NCBI GenBank assembly: GCA_002722885.1
Contig: PBNE01000006.1
Span: 395,894 to 459,893, forward strand
Reading direction: 5' to 3'
Source: Rhodospirillaceae bacterium
GTDB lineage: Bacteria; Pseudomonadota; Alphaproteobacteria; SP197
Length of the DNA stretch: 64,000 nucleotides
In this document: in pieces, positions 39,101 to 47,264 of the stretch
Layout of the letters: each line of letters begins with the position of its first letter
Numbering within the stretch: position 1 is the stretch's first letter
Made by a program: the position numbers and the translations under genes
Notes under the pieces: generated by a model
Database searches by the model: none
Seen by the model: the letters and a program-made list of their open reading frames with translations, nothing else
Told to the model about the DNA's origin: nothing

Positions 39101-39606
39101 AGGGTTGTGAGAAATCGGAGTGTGATCTGCCAGTGCTCGGAAAGCCGTTCTTCGCTGACAAGAGTGCTGAGTTTGGTGAAATCGGCCTCTGCGGTTTCCA
39201 CCTCGTCGATGAACGAAGCGAGCGCTGCCGCGAGTTGTGTGGCCTGTTCGTCGTTCGCCACCCCGAATTGGGTATTGCTCCGAATTCGGTTGGCCAGGAT
39301 AAGCTGGCGCCTAAGCGGTGTGATGGCCGGTGGGACCGCGGTGTCTGCAAGGTGATTGCCGGTGACCGCGACGGTCAGCTCATCTTCGTCGACATCGCCA
39401 AGGGCGCGGACGTCGGGTTGAATCAACGAACGCCCGCCGGATTGACGCAGAAAAGCTTCGCTCAGGCTGCGAATGGCACGGCGGGTGGGTACCAGAATCA
39501 GAACGTCGGCCAGGCGTTCCGGCGGGCCACCAAACTGGTCGATCACAGTCGCGGCGATAGCATCGACGAAGGAGGTTCCGGCAGGAACGGTGAAGACGCC
39601 CCTCAT
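33118..39606 (-). CDS. addBA: Single-frame AddB-AddA fusion: double-strand break repair helicase-nuclease
   Basis: 2162 residues in one uninterrupted frame. Residues 1 to about 980 are AddB: the inactive helicase region (VPAGTSFVDAIAATVIDQ) and a PD-(D/E)xK nuclease with GSFIHAALEAF and LIDYKTG (Asp863, Lys865). A Pro/Arg-rich linker (PPRRTPRPRS) leads to AddA from about residue 1000: Walker A AASAGTGKT (1020-1028), UvrD-like motifs VLVDEAQDT and VMTVHGAKGLQ-type, and a C-terminal nuclease with IVDYKTG (Asp2091). AddAB normally is two subunits that process broken ends for RecA. An internal ATG (residue 1010) could also start AddA alone. The ATG at 39606 overlaps the stop of the MurU-like gene. 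Confidence 0.9.
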   Translation of the reverse strand: MRGVFTVPAGTSFVDAIAATVIDQFGGPPERLADVLILVPTRRAIRSLSEAFLRQSGGRSLIQPDVRALGDVDEDELTVAVTGNHLADTAVPPAITPLRRQLILANRIRSNTQFGVANDEQATQLAAALASFIDEVETAEADFTKLSTLVSEERLSEHWQITLRFLTTLTEGWKQQLGNEGRVDPAVRRRLLLDRLGAIWADTPPQGPVIAAGSTGTIPATARLLARVAKLPQGMVVLPGLDQVMDSDAWERIDDSHPQHALRALLETLETSRDQVELWPIGDDKDFSCGNPSRHSLMSQALLPADAEVRLTDLTVDPRALDGLHIAPCGNPREEAQVASLRMRLELEEPGRTVALVTRDRDLARRVAADLKRWSIDVDDSAGEPLGTTPAGTFLRLVAQAAHHRWAPIPLLALLKHPFLRLRREAAEVRSLARRLEISALRGPRPATGLRGLRSTLSENSGCEDLLCLINDLEVAVVPFDELLQSGRIPLSKIVTAHVAALEALAEPPDVTEGSIWQHDDGEALQSFVAELLADAEAMGVVDPGSYPALLETLLASRAVRPKFGQHPRAFIWGPLEARMQHADCLILAGLVEGNWPPEPPGDPWMSRPMRAQFGLATPEQRIGLAAHDFVQAACGASVMILHAERADGAPTVPARWLVRLQTLLDVHGLGQGPLTDATVWRRWQATLDRPPAVEPVLAPTPRPPLEARPGRLSVTQIETWQRDPYATYAEHILRLKPLDDLDEDADAATRGSFIHAALEAFVKRHPVDLPEKAEDELLEIGRSILGPMLERPSVTTFWWRRFERVAAWFVAEEKRRRRDLESVVAEARGNLIIPLDGTNTFTVSAKADRLEQRQDGSVSLIDYKTGRVPPKKAVTSGKAPQLPLEAAMVERGGFNDVGERSVSGLEFWSLSGGDPPAAILPINDDASSIGQEAVDGLKRLASAFADPDTAYLDHPSGEEIGRFDRYTDVARTNEWRLGWRTLLDDVLYGTAPPRRTPRPRSANDLQQAMSDPRRTVWVAASAGTGKTKVLTDRVLRLLLGGTPASRILCLTFTRAAAAEMANRIRGELAGWVALSETDLEADLLALTGEKPTEEQSRQARRLFATVLDAPGGLQITTIHSFCQSLLGRFPLEAGVAPHFGLIEDRDRSELLREARDSVIGRIARSEATDLHDALHHLILKAGEARAGELIDEVCANADHLDRILAKAGSMDRLLNALALALDADPASTDIDLLSRASRDGAFDHTGLSRAAEALLDGAATDVTRSRKITIFLEATPEQRADVYETYRSAFLTGKNKPRKKLATKGVSDAQPWILDVLSREQERLLAIQETRHALAAYRRTWAVVVLGHTILADFRRRKQDKAVLDYGDLIDRTRALLTESSMAPWVLFKLDGGIDHVLVDEAQDTNPGQWEVVLTLINEFFAGEGVREEQRTLFVVGDEKQSIFSFQGADLEALQQVRSHLRQTVPEPEWFSANLDLSYRSVSAVLDAVDAVFADPTAAQGVTFADEPIRHSAFREYDGGLVEVWPLLREAATTPGDPWTACLQETPRTNRFATLAGTIAERIAAMTGDDDGPGDILSSRGDTIRAGDVLILVRRRSEIVASLVRELRRAGVAVAGVDRMDLTGEIVVRDLLVLGRTCLLPEDDMALAAVLKGPLIGLDDTQLFNLAWERPDRGHRPTPLWHSLRDQRHTNEAFDRAASWLEGLMAQVDYLAPFEFFDTVLTSKAATSAGYNGRKALIGRLGLEAQDPLDEFLSLALSFERDHPPSLQGFIWWLGSGTSEVKREAEGVGDAVRIMTVHGAKGLQAPVVFLIDELTKPGRRPAILWDDQTDLPLWAGSDGERDRWSQRLIDQRSERSAEEERRLLYVAMTRASDRLYVCGCASSSAKTEGTWFGMIHNALAPLVDIEHPEDGVPSGEAWDGQTLRLSCEQSREVLPPDHDDDASLAVVSINNAVHVPMAPERSIDRPISPSKLGGKEPKPRSPLQGDAAEAAMRRGRLVHRLLELLPGCPSKDRADAAAGLIALHTRDWPPGERDELVHSVLDILDDPQFNVLFAPGSRAEVSVSGAVGDTVVAGQIDRLVITDDAVTIVDYKTGRIMPESVEQTPIAYLRQLAAYREVLQAIYPERAVTCALLWTDIPYLVAIPNVLLDTHRPDMHGGNAS

Positions 39607-40310
39607 GGCTGCTGTTTCAGCAATTGCTCGGCGCGTGCGACATTCTCGGGTCGGTCGACCGTGCACCAGCCTCCCGTGTGCTCGACGCCGAACAGGCGGT
39701 CGGCGGCCAGCGCGCGGTCCCACAACAGGTTGAAGGAAAATGGGCCGTCTGGTGCATCAGCGAAGAGACGTGGATGGACGATCTGGATGCTGGCGTAGAC
39801 AAATGGCGCCATGCTGACGTTGCCTCTGCGCCGCAGGCGCCCGTCCGAAGCCCGGAAGAAGTCGCCCTTTCCCTTGAATCCGCCGGCTTTGTCACGGGGT
39901 ACGAGCAAAAGCAGGGCATCCATCGCCGTGGCGTCCCAGGCGTCTTCGAGACTTGAGAGCGCCGGGGTTTGCGCCTCCGTCAGGATCACGTCACCGGCGA
40001 CAACAAAGAACGGATCTCTGCCAAGAGAGGGCAGTGCGTGCCGCACACCGCCACCGGTATCCAGAAGCGTCGTCTCATGGGACAGCACAATGGGCGGGGT
40101 GCTCCGCTGCGCCACGGCCTGGGTGATCTGATCGGCGAGATGCCACGTGTTCACCACGACTCGATTACAACCGCTCAGGCGGTCGAGCATGCGATCCAGC
40201 ATCGAGCGGCCTGCAATCTCAATCAAAGGCTTGGGTGTATGGTCCGATAAGGGCCGCATGCGCTCGCCCCGCCCGGCGGCCAGCACCATGGCATGGTTGA
40301 TGCCGCTCAT
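39603..40310 (-). CDS. murU: Nucleotidyltransferase, MurU-like (cell-wall sugar recycling)
   Basis: 235 residues. The signature MVLAAGRGERMRPLSDHTPKPL at the start is that of sugar-1-phosphate nucleotidyltransferases; GDVILTE holds the metal Asp and GFKGKGDFFR the later part of the site. With the kinase next door it fits the AmgK-MurU route, which converts recycled N-acetylmuramate to UDP-MurNAc and bypasses de novo synthesis. Its ATG overlaps the kinase stop and its stop overlaps the addBA start, so four genes including trxA form one operon. Confidence 0.85.
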   Translation of the reverse strand: MSGINHAMVLAAGRGERMRPLSDHTPKPLIEIAGRSMLDRMLDRLSGCNRVVVNTWHLADQITQAVAQRSTPPIVLSHETTLLDTGGGVRHALPSLGRDPFFVVAGDVILTEAQTPALSSLEDAWDATAMDALLLLVPRDKAGGFKGKGDFFRASDGRLRRRGNVSMAPFVYASIQIVHPRLFADAPDGPFSFNLLWDRALAADRLFGVEHTGGWCTVDRPENVARAEQLLKQQP

Positions 40311-41296
40311 GCGGCCCTTGTGCGCGCTGCAGGCGGAATCCAGCGGTCGAGCCAGGCGGAGAGGGGCTCCAGGGCGGGATGACACAGATCGGTTGCAACA
40401 TGGCGCCAGACCCGCGGCATGTAGTCCTGATAGGCGGCTTTGCCATCGCGGCTCAGCAGGCGACAGAAAATACCGGCGATTTTCAGATTGCGCTGGGCAC
40501 CCAGGACCGCATAGGCGGTATCGAAGTCTTCACGGCTGATGTCCGGCATCTGATCAAGGTAGTGATCGATCACTGCCGGAACTGTTGCGGGCGCGACATC
40601 GCGTCTTGCATCCTCCAGCAGCGAAACGATGTCGTAGGCCAGCGGACCGACCACAGCGTCCTGAAAGTCGAGCTGGCCAACCGATGCGGCGCCGGAGCGA
40701 TCAGGCAGCCACAAGAGATTGTCGGCGTGATAGTCACGCAGCACGACGCAATCGGGCACAGCTCGCGCCAAAGGCAGCAATTCTTCCCAAAGCCTGATGA
40801 ACTCCTTCTGACCGTCTGGGGAGAGATCAAGTCCGGCCAACGGCATGAACCAGTCGGTCAGCAGTGAAAGTTCAAAGAGAAGAAGATCGTCGTCGTAAGG
40901 CGGGATGTCGTCGGGCGTGCGTGCCTTGTGAAGCAAGGCCAGGGCATCAATTGCTGCCGAATAGAGCACCGTCTCGTCGGCGCCCTCGCACAGAACGCGG
41001 GTGAAGATCGCATCACCCAGATCTTCCAGGAGAAGAAAGCCTGTTTCGGCATCGGTGGCCAGAATCCTTGGAGCGCCCAGTCCCAGGAATGTCAGATGCC
41101 TGGCGACCCGTACAAAGGGCCGGATATCCTCTTCAGGCGGTGGTGCATCCATGAGGACAGCACGACCTTTTGGCCCCTCAAGTCTGTCGTAACGCCGGAA
41201 GGAAGCGTCTCCTGCAAGCTTCGAACGCTGTGCGTCAGCCCAGCCTGCCTGCTCCAGGAAGTGGGTGATCAGAGCCTCACGAGAGGAATCAGTCAT
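40307..41296 (-). CDS. amgK: Aminoglycoside-phosphotransferase-fold sugar kinase, AmgK-like
   Basis: 329 residues. Kinase landmarks are GDASFRRYDRL (nucleotide loop), LLEDLGD, the catalytic RDYHADNLLW and metal-binding QLDFQDAVVGP. AmgK phosphorylates the anomeric hydroxyl of MurNAc and GlcNAc. Coupled to the MurU-like gene. The tsaE gene often found at the head of this operon is absent here; instead a 139-bp gap leads to a divergent reductase gene. Confidence 0.85.
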   Translation of the reverse strand: MTDSSREALITHFLEQAGWADAQRSKLAGDASFRRYDRLEGPKGRAVLMDAPPPEEDIRPFVRVARHLTFLGLGAPRILATDAETGFLLLEDLGDAIFTRVLCEGADETVLYSAAIDALALLHKARTPDDIPPYDDDLLLFELSLLTDWFMPLAGLDLSPDGQKEFIRLWEELLPLARAVPDCVVLRDYHADNLLWLPDRSGAASVGQLDFQDAVVGPLAYDIVSLLEDARRDVAPATVPAVIDHYLDQMPDISREDFDTAYAVLGAQRNLKIAGIFCRLLSRDGKAAYQDYMPRVWRHVATDLCHPALEPLSAWLDRWIPPAARTRAA

Positions 41297-41435
41297 GGCG
41301 AAGTTCTACCAAATCTCGATGATCCGACGATGGCCGGGTGTTCACGGGGGTCTCCATCGGGTAAGTCGTAACCTTCGAAGCGGCGTGTGAAAAGATCGAC
41401 GCGTCCGAGGAGCGGGTGCTGACAGGGATAACTTG

Positions 41436-42455
41436 ATGGTGGCGCAACACGAGACCGATATCGTAGTGATCGGCGCGGGGCCCGTGGGCCTCTTCCAGAT
41501 CTTCGAGGCAGGCATGCTGGACATGCGCTGTCATGTCGTCGACACGCTCGACGCCATTGGCGGACAGTGTACCGCGCTCTATCCCGAAAAGCCGATCTAC
41601 GACATACCCGGCTATCCCGAGATCGAGGCCGATGATCTGATTCGGCAGCTTGAGAAGCAGGCCGCTCCCTTTGAACCCGTTTTCCATCTGGACCAGCAGG
41701 TGGTCGCACTGGAGGGTGAAGCCGGGGCCATGACGGTGAGGACATCGGTAGGCACGGAGGTTGCCTGCAAGGCTGTCGTGATCGCAGCCGGCTGCGGGGC
41801 CTTCGGTCCGAACCGCCCGCCTCTGGCCGGCATCGAGGACTATGAAGGCAGCGGTTCTGTCGCCTATCTGGTGACACGCAAGGAAGAGCACAGAGGCAAA
41901 CGTGTAGTGATCGCCGGTGGTGGCGATTCGGCGCTCGACTGGGTCCTCGGCCTTCACGGCGTGGCATCGGAAATCATGGTGGTGCACCGCCGCGACCGAT
42001 TTCGCGCGGCACCCGACAGCGTCAAACGCATGAACGCCCTGGTTGAGGCAGGGGAGGTCGAACTGATCGTTCCCTACCAGCTTCACGGGCTTGATGGCAG
42101 CAACGGCGAGCTGTCCGCTGTCATCGTTGTCGATCTTGATGGCAACGAGCGGCGACTTGAGGCCGATCTTCTGCTGCCGTTCTACGGCCTGCGTATGGAA
42201 CTCGGTCCGATTGCTGATTGGGGCCTCAACCTCGAGAAGAATCTGATCACGGTGGAACCTTCGACCTGCGAGACCAGCACGCCCGGAATCTATGGTGTCG
42301 GTGACATCGTGACTTATCCGGGAAAGCTGAAACTGATTCTCTCTGGTTTCTCGGAAACCGCCGTGGCGGCGCATGCCATGTACAATCTCGTCTATCCGGA
42401 CAAACCGCTGCACTTCGAGTACTCGACGACACGGGGCGTGCCGGGCGAGGAGTGA
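41436..42455 (+). CDS. Ferredoxin-NADP(+) reductase, thioredoxin-reductase-like (FNR2/YumC type)
   Basis: 339 residues. It has FAD-binding VVIGAGPVGLFQIFEAG (about 11-27), NADP-binding VVIAGGGDSALDW and the second FAD motif GIYGVGDIVTYPG. There is no CxxC redox pair, which separates it from thioredoxin reductase and matches YumC-type ferredoxin reductases. ATG 41436 has AGGGA upstream; a TTG lies three bases before. It diverges from amgK. Confidence 0.9.
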   Translation: MVAQHETDIVVIGAGPVGLFQIFEAGMLDMRCHVVDTLDAIGGQCTALYPEKPIYDIPGYPEIEADDLIRQLEKQAAPFEPVFHLDQQVVALEGEAGAMTVRTSVGTEVACKAVVIAAGCGAFGPNRPPLAGIEDYEGSGSVAYLVTRKEEHRGKRVVIAGGGDSALDWVLGLHGVASEIMVVHRRDRFRAAPDSVKRMNALVEAGEVELIVPYQLHGLDGSNGELSAVIVVDLDGNERRLEADLLLPFYGLRMELGPIADWGLNLEKNLITVEPSTCETSTPGIYGVGDIVTYPGKLKLILSGFSETAVAAHAMYNLVYPDKPLHFEYSTTRGVPGEE

Positions 42456-42512
42456 TCGCCCGCCGGAATTCTGCCTGATTGTTTGTTTTTGATTGCCTCC
42501 GGTCGTGCTGCG

Positions 42513-43237
42513 ATGGGGCCTGTGACTGTGGTGTTTCGGACAAACTGCCGTCTCTGGCTCGGCGGACTGGTTGTGGTATGCGGGTTTGCCGTCTTGGCGC
42601 TGCAGCACGGTTTGGTGCGTCTGCCGCCGGGGCTCTTCTCTTCTGGGAACAGGTCGGCCATGAAGCGGAGCCGGGTCGCCTTGCCCGATTTCAACTCAAT
42701 GGCTTCCTGGTGGACGGTCAGGCGTGCTTCGCCGCACTCGATGAATCCAACCTGCGGTACACAAGGCTTGATCCCCGTCCCATCGAAGACGGTTGTGGAC
42801 TTTTGCAGGTTGTTCGTTTCGAACAGTCGAAGGTCGACTACAGCACCGGGTTCGACCTGTCGTGTGCCATGGCTGCGGCGCTCTACTGGTACGAGGCTGA
42901 GGTCGACCGGCTGGCAGCGGTGGATTTTGATCTCGGTCTGGCCGAAATCGAACATTTCGGCAGTTATGCCTGTCGCAACATCAACTGCGGTATGTCAGGA
43001 CACCGTAGCCAGCATGCTACCGCCAATGCACTCGACATCGCCGCCTTCGTTCTTGGGGACGGTCGTCGGATCGCCATCATCGAACACTGGGAGCATCAGT
43101 CTGAGGAAAGCCGCTCTCTTGCATCAGCTCACGATGCAGCCTGCGGTATGTTCAACACGGTGCTCGGGCCGGACTACAATGTGCTGCACGCCGATCACAT
43201 TCATATCGATACAGGCCGGATTCGTACCTGTCGCTGA
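42513..43237 (+). pseudogene. Extensin-like domain protein with an apparent frameshift near the N-terminus
   Basis: The extensin-like domain is complete in one frame: CFAALDESNLRYTRL, DGCGLLQVVRF, YACRNINCGMSGHRSQHATA and VLHADHIHIDTGRIRTCR. In that frame no plausible signal sequence precedes it. In the frame beginning at ATG 42513 there is a good membrane anchor (LWLGGLVVVCGFAVLAL) followed by HGLVRLPPG, the usual start of this family. The two frames meet at a CTCTTCTCTTCT repeat (42631-42645 region), a likely slip site. The gene may be broken, expressed by slippage, or mis-sequenced. Family members are periplasmic or anchored proteins of unknown function. A shorter product from an ATG near 42578 would lack a signal. 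Confidence 0.6.
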
Positions 43238-43242
43238 AAGGA

Positions 43243-43272
43243 AAAGGGCCGGAGCAGAGGCCCCGACCCTTT
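43243..43272. terminator. Bidirectional hairpin between the extensin-like gene and ahcY
   Basis: AAAGGGCCGG pairs with CCGACCCTTT (one G-T pair) around AGCAGAGGCC. A-tract and T-tract flank it, so it can end both converging genes. Confidence 0.7.
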
Positions 43273-43293
43273 CACACAGCGAAGACGCATCGA

Positions 43294-44598
43294 TCAGTAA
43301 CGATACTCTTCCGGCTTGAACGGGCCGGCCTGATCAACGCCGATGTAACTCGCCTGATGATCGGTGAGTGTGGTCAGCTTGGCACCAACCTTCTCCAGAT
43401 GGAGCATGGCGACCTGCTCATCAAGGTGCTTGGGCAGCACATAGACTTCGTCGCGGGCATAGGTGCCCTTGTCGCGATGCCCCCAAAGTTCGATCTGAGC
43501 AAGAACCTGGTTCGAGAAACTGGCGCTCATCACGAAACTCGGGTGGCCCGTGGCGCAACCCAGGTTCACCAGGCGTCCTTCGGCCAGCAGGATGATTTTC
43601 TTGCCGTCCGGGAACTCGATCTCGTCGACCTGCGGCTTAATATTGTTCCACTTGAAGTTCTTGGTCGCCTCGACCTGAATCTCGTTGTCGAAGTGGCCGA
43701 TGTTGCAGACGATCGAGCGATCCTTCATGGCACGCATGTGGTCGACCGTGATGACGTCGGTGTTACCGGTCGCAGTCACGAAGATATCGGCCTTCGGGGC
43801 GGCATCATCCATCGTGACAACCTCAAAACCGTCCATCGCGGCCTGCAAAGCGCAGATCGGATCGATTTCGGTCACCATGACGCGGGCACCCGCGCCCTGC
43901 AGCGACTGGGCTGAGCCTTTGCCGACACCACCATAGCCAGCGACCGCGGCCACCTTGCCGGCCATCATCACGTCGGTGGCACGACGGATGCCGTCGGTGA
44001 GGCTTTCGCGACAACCATAGACGTTGTCGAACTTCGACTTGGTCACTGAGTCGTTCACATTGAACGCTGGAACCTTCAACTCGCCGCGCTTGGCCATCTG
44101 GTAGAGACGCGCCACACCGGTGGTTGTTTCCTCACTGACACCGTGCACGTATTCGAGAAGTTCCGGATACTTCTCGTGCATGATCGCAGTCAGGTCACCG
44201 CCATCATCCAGCAGCATGTTGGGCACCCAACCGTCCGGGCCTTTGATGGTCTGCTCGATGCACCAGACGTATTCCTCTTCGGTCTCGCCTTTCCAGGCGA
44301 AAACCGGAATGCCGGCGGCGGCGATGGCCGCCGCGGCCTGATCCTGAGTCGAAAAGATATTGCAGGATGACCAGCGGATTTCTGCGCCAAGCTCGACCAG
44401 GGTCTCAATCAGCACGGCGGTCTGGATCGTCATATGCAGACAGCCTGTGATCCGGGCACCGGCGAGAGGTTTCGTGTCGCCATAGCCTTCACGGATCGAC
44501 ATCAGGCCGGGCATTTCCACTTCGGCGATCTCGATTTCTTTGCGGCCCCAGTCGGCCAGGCTGATGTCGGCAACCTTGTAATCGGTAAAGTCACTCAT
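43294..44598 (-). CDS. ahcY: Adenosylhomocysteinase
   Basis: 434 residues. It cleaves S-adenosylhomocysteine to adenosine and homocysteine. NAD is bound by [13 protein letters not shown]; active-site residues lie in [14 protein letters not shown] and [13 protein letters not shown]; the C-terminus ends FKPEEYRY as in the family. ATG 44598 ([11 protein letters not shown]) matches family starts; the frame is open upstream. I looked for a SAH riboswitch in the 157-bp leader and found none that I can support. Confidence 0.98.
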   Translation of the reverse strand: MSDFTDYKVADISLADWGRKEIEIAEVEMPGLMSIREGYGDTKPLAGARITGCLHMTIQTAVLIETLVELGAEIRWSSCNIFSTQDQAAAAIAAAGIPVFAWKGETEEEYVWCIEQTIKGPDGWVPNMLLDDGGDLTAIMHEKYPELLEYVHGVSEETTTGVARLYQMAKRGELKVPAFNVNDSVTKSKFDNVYGCRESLTDGIRRATDVMMAGKVAAVAGYGGVGKGSAQSLQGAGARVMVTEIDPICALQAAMDGFEVVTMDDAAPKADIFVTATGNTDVITVDHMRAMKDRSIVCNIGHFDNEIQVEATKNFKWNNIKPQVDEIEFPDGKKIILLAEGRLVNLGCATGHPSFVMSASFSNQVLAQIELWGHRDKGTYARDEVYVLPKHLDEQVAMLHLEKVGAKLTTLTDHQASYIGVDQAGPFKPEEYRY

Positions 44599-44755
44599 GA
44601 TGGCATCCGTTCCTGCATGCATGTCTGAGAGAAGAGGCCCTGTCTGGGCGGTGGCATCGCTTATCAAAGACCCTGTGCCGCGTCTAGCGATAGCGGGGGT
44701 GGCCTGCGCCAGACAGCGATGCGTTTGCTGCAATGCGTCCTGTCTTCTGTCTCCG

Positions 44756-46519
44756 TCAGGCCAATGCGTTGAAGTCGTCGAGCAGGGCCGCGACCATCCC
44801 CGAATCAGTCTGTTCCATGATGGTCTGGGCTCTGCGGGTCGCCTCGTTCACATCCAGGGTCCTGACGCGCTGCTTGACCCGCGGCACGGCCGCGGAGGCC
44901 ATTGAAAGGTCGCGAATGCCCAGGCCCAGCAGAATTGCGGTCATGCGCTCATCGCCAGCCATCTCACCGCACACATTCACCGGAATGCGTGCGCGCAGCG
45001 CCGCAGCCGTCGTGAACTGGATCAGGCGAAGAACAGCCGGATGAAGCGGGCTGTAGAGATGGGCGACCTGTTCGTCGCCGCGGTCGATGGCGAGCGTGTA
45101 CATCGTCAGATCGTTGGTCCCGATTGAGAAGAACTCACAATCCCGCGCCAAGCCATCGGCGGCAAGCGCTGCGCCCGGAATTTCGATCATCGCACCCACC
45201 GGCGGCATCGGGTCGGCAATCTTGACCTTTCTACGTTTCAGTTTGGCGGCCACTTTCTTCAGCGCCTGTCTGACCTGTCGAACCTCTGATGCGGTGGAGA
45301 TCATGGGCAGCAAAATACGGACAGGTCCATGGGCGCCGGCCCGCAGAATTGCGGAGAGCTGATTGACCAGCAACTCCTCAACCTTCAGAGAGAGTCGGAT
45401 AGCCCGCAGTCCCATGGCTGGATTGGCACTGACCGGCAGGTGCTCTCCCAATGAATACGGTAGCTTGTCGTTACCGACATCCAGAGTTCGGACCGTGACG
45501 GTCTTGCCGTCCATGCGCTCCACGACATCGCGTAGGTGCGCATATTGTTCTTCCTCGCTGGGGATGTCGTCGCGGTTCAGGAAGAGATACTCAGTGCGGT
45601 AGAGGCCGATTCCCTCAGCGCCATGCTCCAGCGCCGGCCCGATCTCGCTTGCAAGATCAATGTTGGCCTGAAGGCCGATCTGGACATCGTCACGTGTGGT
45701 GGCCGATACATCGCGCAACCGCTCGAGTTTGCGCGCCTGGCGTTTCAACTCCGCCTGCATTTCTCGGAAACGAGCCAGCGTCGCCTCGTCGGGATTCACG
45801 ATGACCTGGCCGCCTCGGCCGTCCAGAACGATAGTGTCACCTGATTCAACGTGCTGGACGACATCGGCCACGCCGGCCACAGCGGGCAGGCCAAGCGAAC
45901 GTGCCAGAATTCCGGTGTGGTCCTGGGCTCCACCCACAGCCGTCACGAAACCCGCAACAGCCGTCGGATCAAGCAAGGCGGTATCGGCCGGCGTCAACTC
46001 ATCGGCGATCACAACGGTGCCGTGGGGGAGGTCTGCCAGGGCGCGATAGGGCTTTTCCATGAGGTTGCGCAGCAGCCGCTGACCCACGTCACGCACATCC
46101 TTGCTTCGTTCCGCAAGGTAGCTGTCTTCCATCTGCGCGAAGACATCGGAGATTTCGCGCACTTCGTGAGACACTGCGGCCTCGGCGTTGATCTTGCCGT
46201 CGCGAATGCGCTCCGCGACCCCGCGCACCAGCCGCGAACCCTCCAGCATCTGGCCATGCGCCGTCAGCAGATAGCCCAGCTCCTCCGCAGCGTTGGCGGG
46301 CAGTGCCTTGGCTTTCGTGGAGAGCTTTTCGATCTGTGCCTTGGCCTTGTCGACGGCAGCGTGAAAGCGGTCGATCTCACGTTCAACATCACTTGCTTTC
46401 AGGCTGAGCGTGGGAACATCCAGCACACCGCTCTCGGTGATAAACGCCGGGCCGATTGCGATGCCGCGGGAAACGCCCAGTCCCTGAAGCTCGACAGGGC
46501 TGCCTTCTGTCTCACTCAT
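44756..46519 (-). CDS. ptsI: PTS enzyme I (phosphoenolpyruvate-protein phosphotransferase)
   Basis: 587 residues. It takes phosphate from PEP to His201 ([14 protein letters not shown]) and passes it to HPr. PEP-binding segments are [11 protein letters not shown], the [16 protein letters not shown] loop and the Cys of NVCGEMAGD. There is no N-terminal GAF domain, which the nitrogen-type EI (PtsP) usually has, yet no sugar permease is nearby. Its start overlaps the HPr gene end by 8 bp. Phosphate flow here probably serves regulation rather than transport. Confidence 0.93.
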   Translation of the reverse strand: MSETEGSPVELQGLGVSRGIAIGPAFITESGVLDVPTLSLKASDVEREIDRFHAAVDKAKAQIEKLSTKAKALPANAAEELGYLLTAHGQMLEGSRLVRGVAERIRDGKINAEAAVSHEVREISDVFAQMEDSYLAERSKDVRDVGQRLLRNLMEKPYRALADLPHGTVVIADELTPADTALLDPTAVAGFVTAVGGAQDHTGILARSLGLPAVAGVADVVQHVESGDTIVLDGRGGQVIVNPDEATLARFREMQAELKRQARKLERLRDVSATTRDDVQIGLQANIDLASEIGPALEHGAEGIGLYRTEYLFLNRDDIPSEEEQYAHLRDVVERMDGKTVTVRTLDVGNDKLPYSLGEHLPVSANPAMGLRAIRLSLKVEELLVNQLSAILRAGAHGPVRILLPMISTASEVRQVRQALKKVAAKLKRRKVKIADPMPPVGAMIEIPGAALAADGLARDCEFFSIGTNDLTMYTLAIDRGDEQVAHLYSPLHPAVLRLIQFTTAAALRARIPVNVCGEMAGDERMTAILLGLGIRDLSMASAAVPRVKQRVRTLDVNEATRRAQTIMEQTDSGMVAALLDDFNALA

Positions 46520-46802
46520 CGAACCGGTTCTCCACGAGCGTCGTCAGCGCATCGACGGCGCCTTGAGCGTCGATGCCCTGTGCTGAGACCAGAATGGCGG
46601 TGCCTTGTGCTGCGGCCAGCATCATCAGACCCATGATCGAACGGCCGGACACAGTTGTGCCGTCCTTTTCGACCTCAACGTCAGCGTCAAACTCGTTGAG
46701 AACGCCAACGAACTTTGCTGCCGCCCGCGCGTGCAGTCCCCGCTCGTTCATGATGACGAGCCGATGATGCACGACATCTGTCGATTCACCGGTCTGGATC
46801 AT
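46512..46802 (-). CDS. ptsH: Phosphocarrier protein HPr
   Basis: 96 residues. The phosphorylated histidine is His24 (RGLHARAAAKF) and the regulatory serine Ser55 (GRSIMGLMMLAA), the target of HPr kinase encoded upstream. It relays phosphate from EI to the EIIA proteins. It lies between the EIIA-Man-like gene (8-nt gap) and ptsI. Confidence 0.96.
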   Translation of the reverse strand: MIQTGESTDVVHHRLVIMNERGLHARAAAKFVGVLNEFDADVEVEKDGTTVSGRSIMGLMMLAAAQGTAILVSAQGIDAQGAVDALTTLVENRFDE

Positions 46803-46810
46803 GGATCGTC

Positions 46811-47215
46811 TCAGGCCTTGGGCTTCAGCAGACTGCTTGCGATGTTGATGTATTTACGTCCGGCTTCCTGAGCGGCAGCCACGACGTCGTCGAGCGTGTC
46901 GGTCTCACGGGCCGTCGCGAGTTTGATGAGCATGGGAAGGTTGATGCCCGCGATAACTTCAACGTTGCCGGCTTCCATCACGGAGATCGCGAGGTTGGAG
47001 GGTGTGCCGCCGAACATGTCGGTCAGGACTATGACACCGGAGCCCGAGTCAACGCTCTTCACCGCCTCGAGAATCTCCTCGCGGCGCCGTTCCATATCAT
47101 CGTCCGGGCCGATGCAGATTGTGCGCACGGCCGCCTGTTCGCCGACAACGTGTTCCATTGCGGCTACAAACTCCTCGGCCAGCCGGCCGTGGGTTACCAA
47201 TACCAATCCGATCAT
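46811..47215 (-). CDS. Mannose-family EIIA protein
   Basis: 134 residues. Phospho-acceptor His9 (LVLVTHGRLAEE) and the FGGTPSNLA region mark an EIIA-Man fold. In alphaproteobacteria such stand-alone EIIA proteins regulate rather than carry sugars; no EIIB, C or D gene is present. It is part of the rapZ-EIIA-HPr-EI run. Confidence 0.93.
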   Translation of the reverse strand: MIGLVLVTHGRLAEEFVAAMEHVVGEQAAVRTICIGPDDDMERRREEILEAVKSVDSGSGVIVLTDMFGGTPSNLAISVMEAGNVEVIAGINLPMLIKLATARETDTLDDVVAAAQEAGRKYINIASSLLKPKA

Positions 47216-47264
47216 GCTTCGCTGCGTCTTTTTTCGCCGATCCTGGCGGGCCGTTCCCAGCCAT

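Noticed and set aside
44599..44755. SAH or SAM riboswitch before ahcY
   Set aside because: No conserved riboswitch core could be recognised in the leader by eye; a covariance-model search would be decisive.
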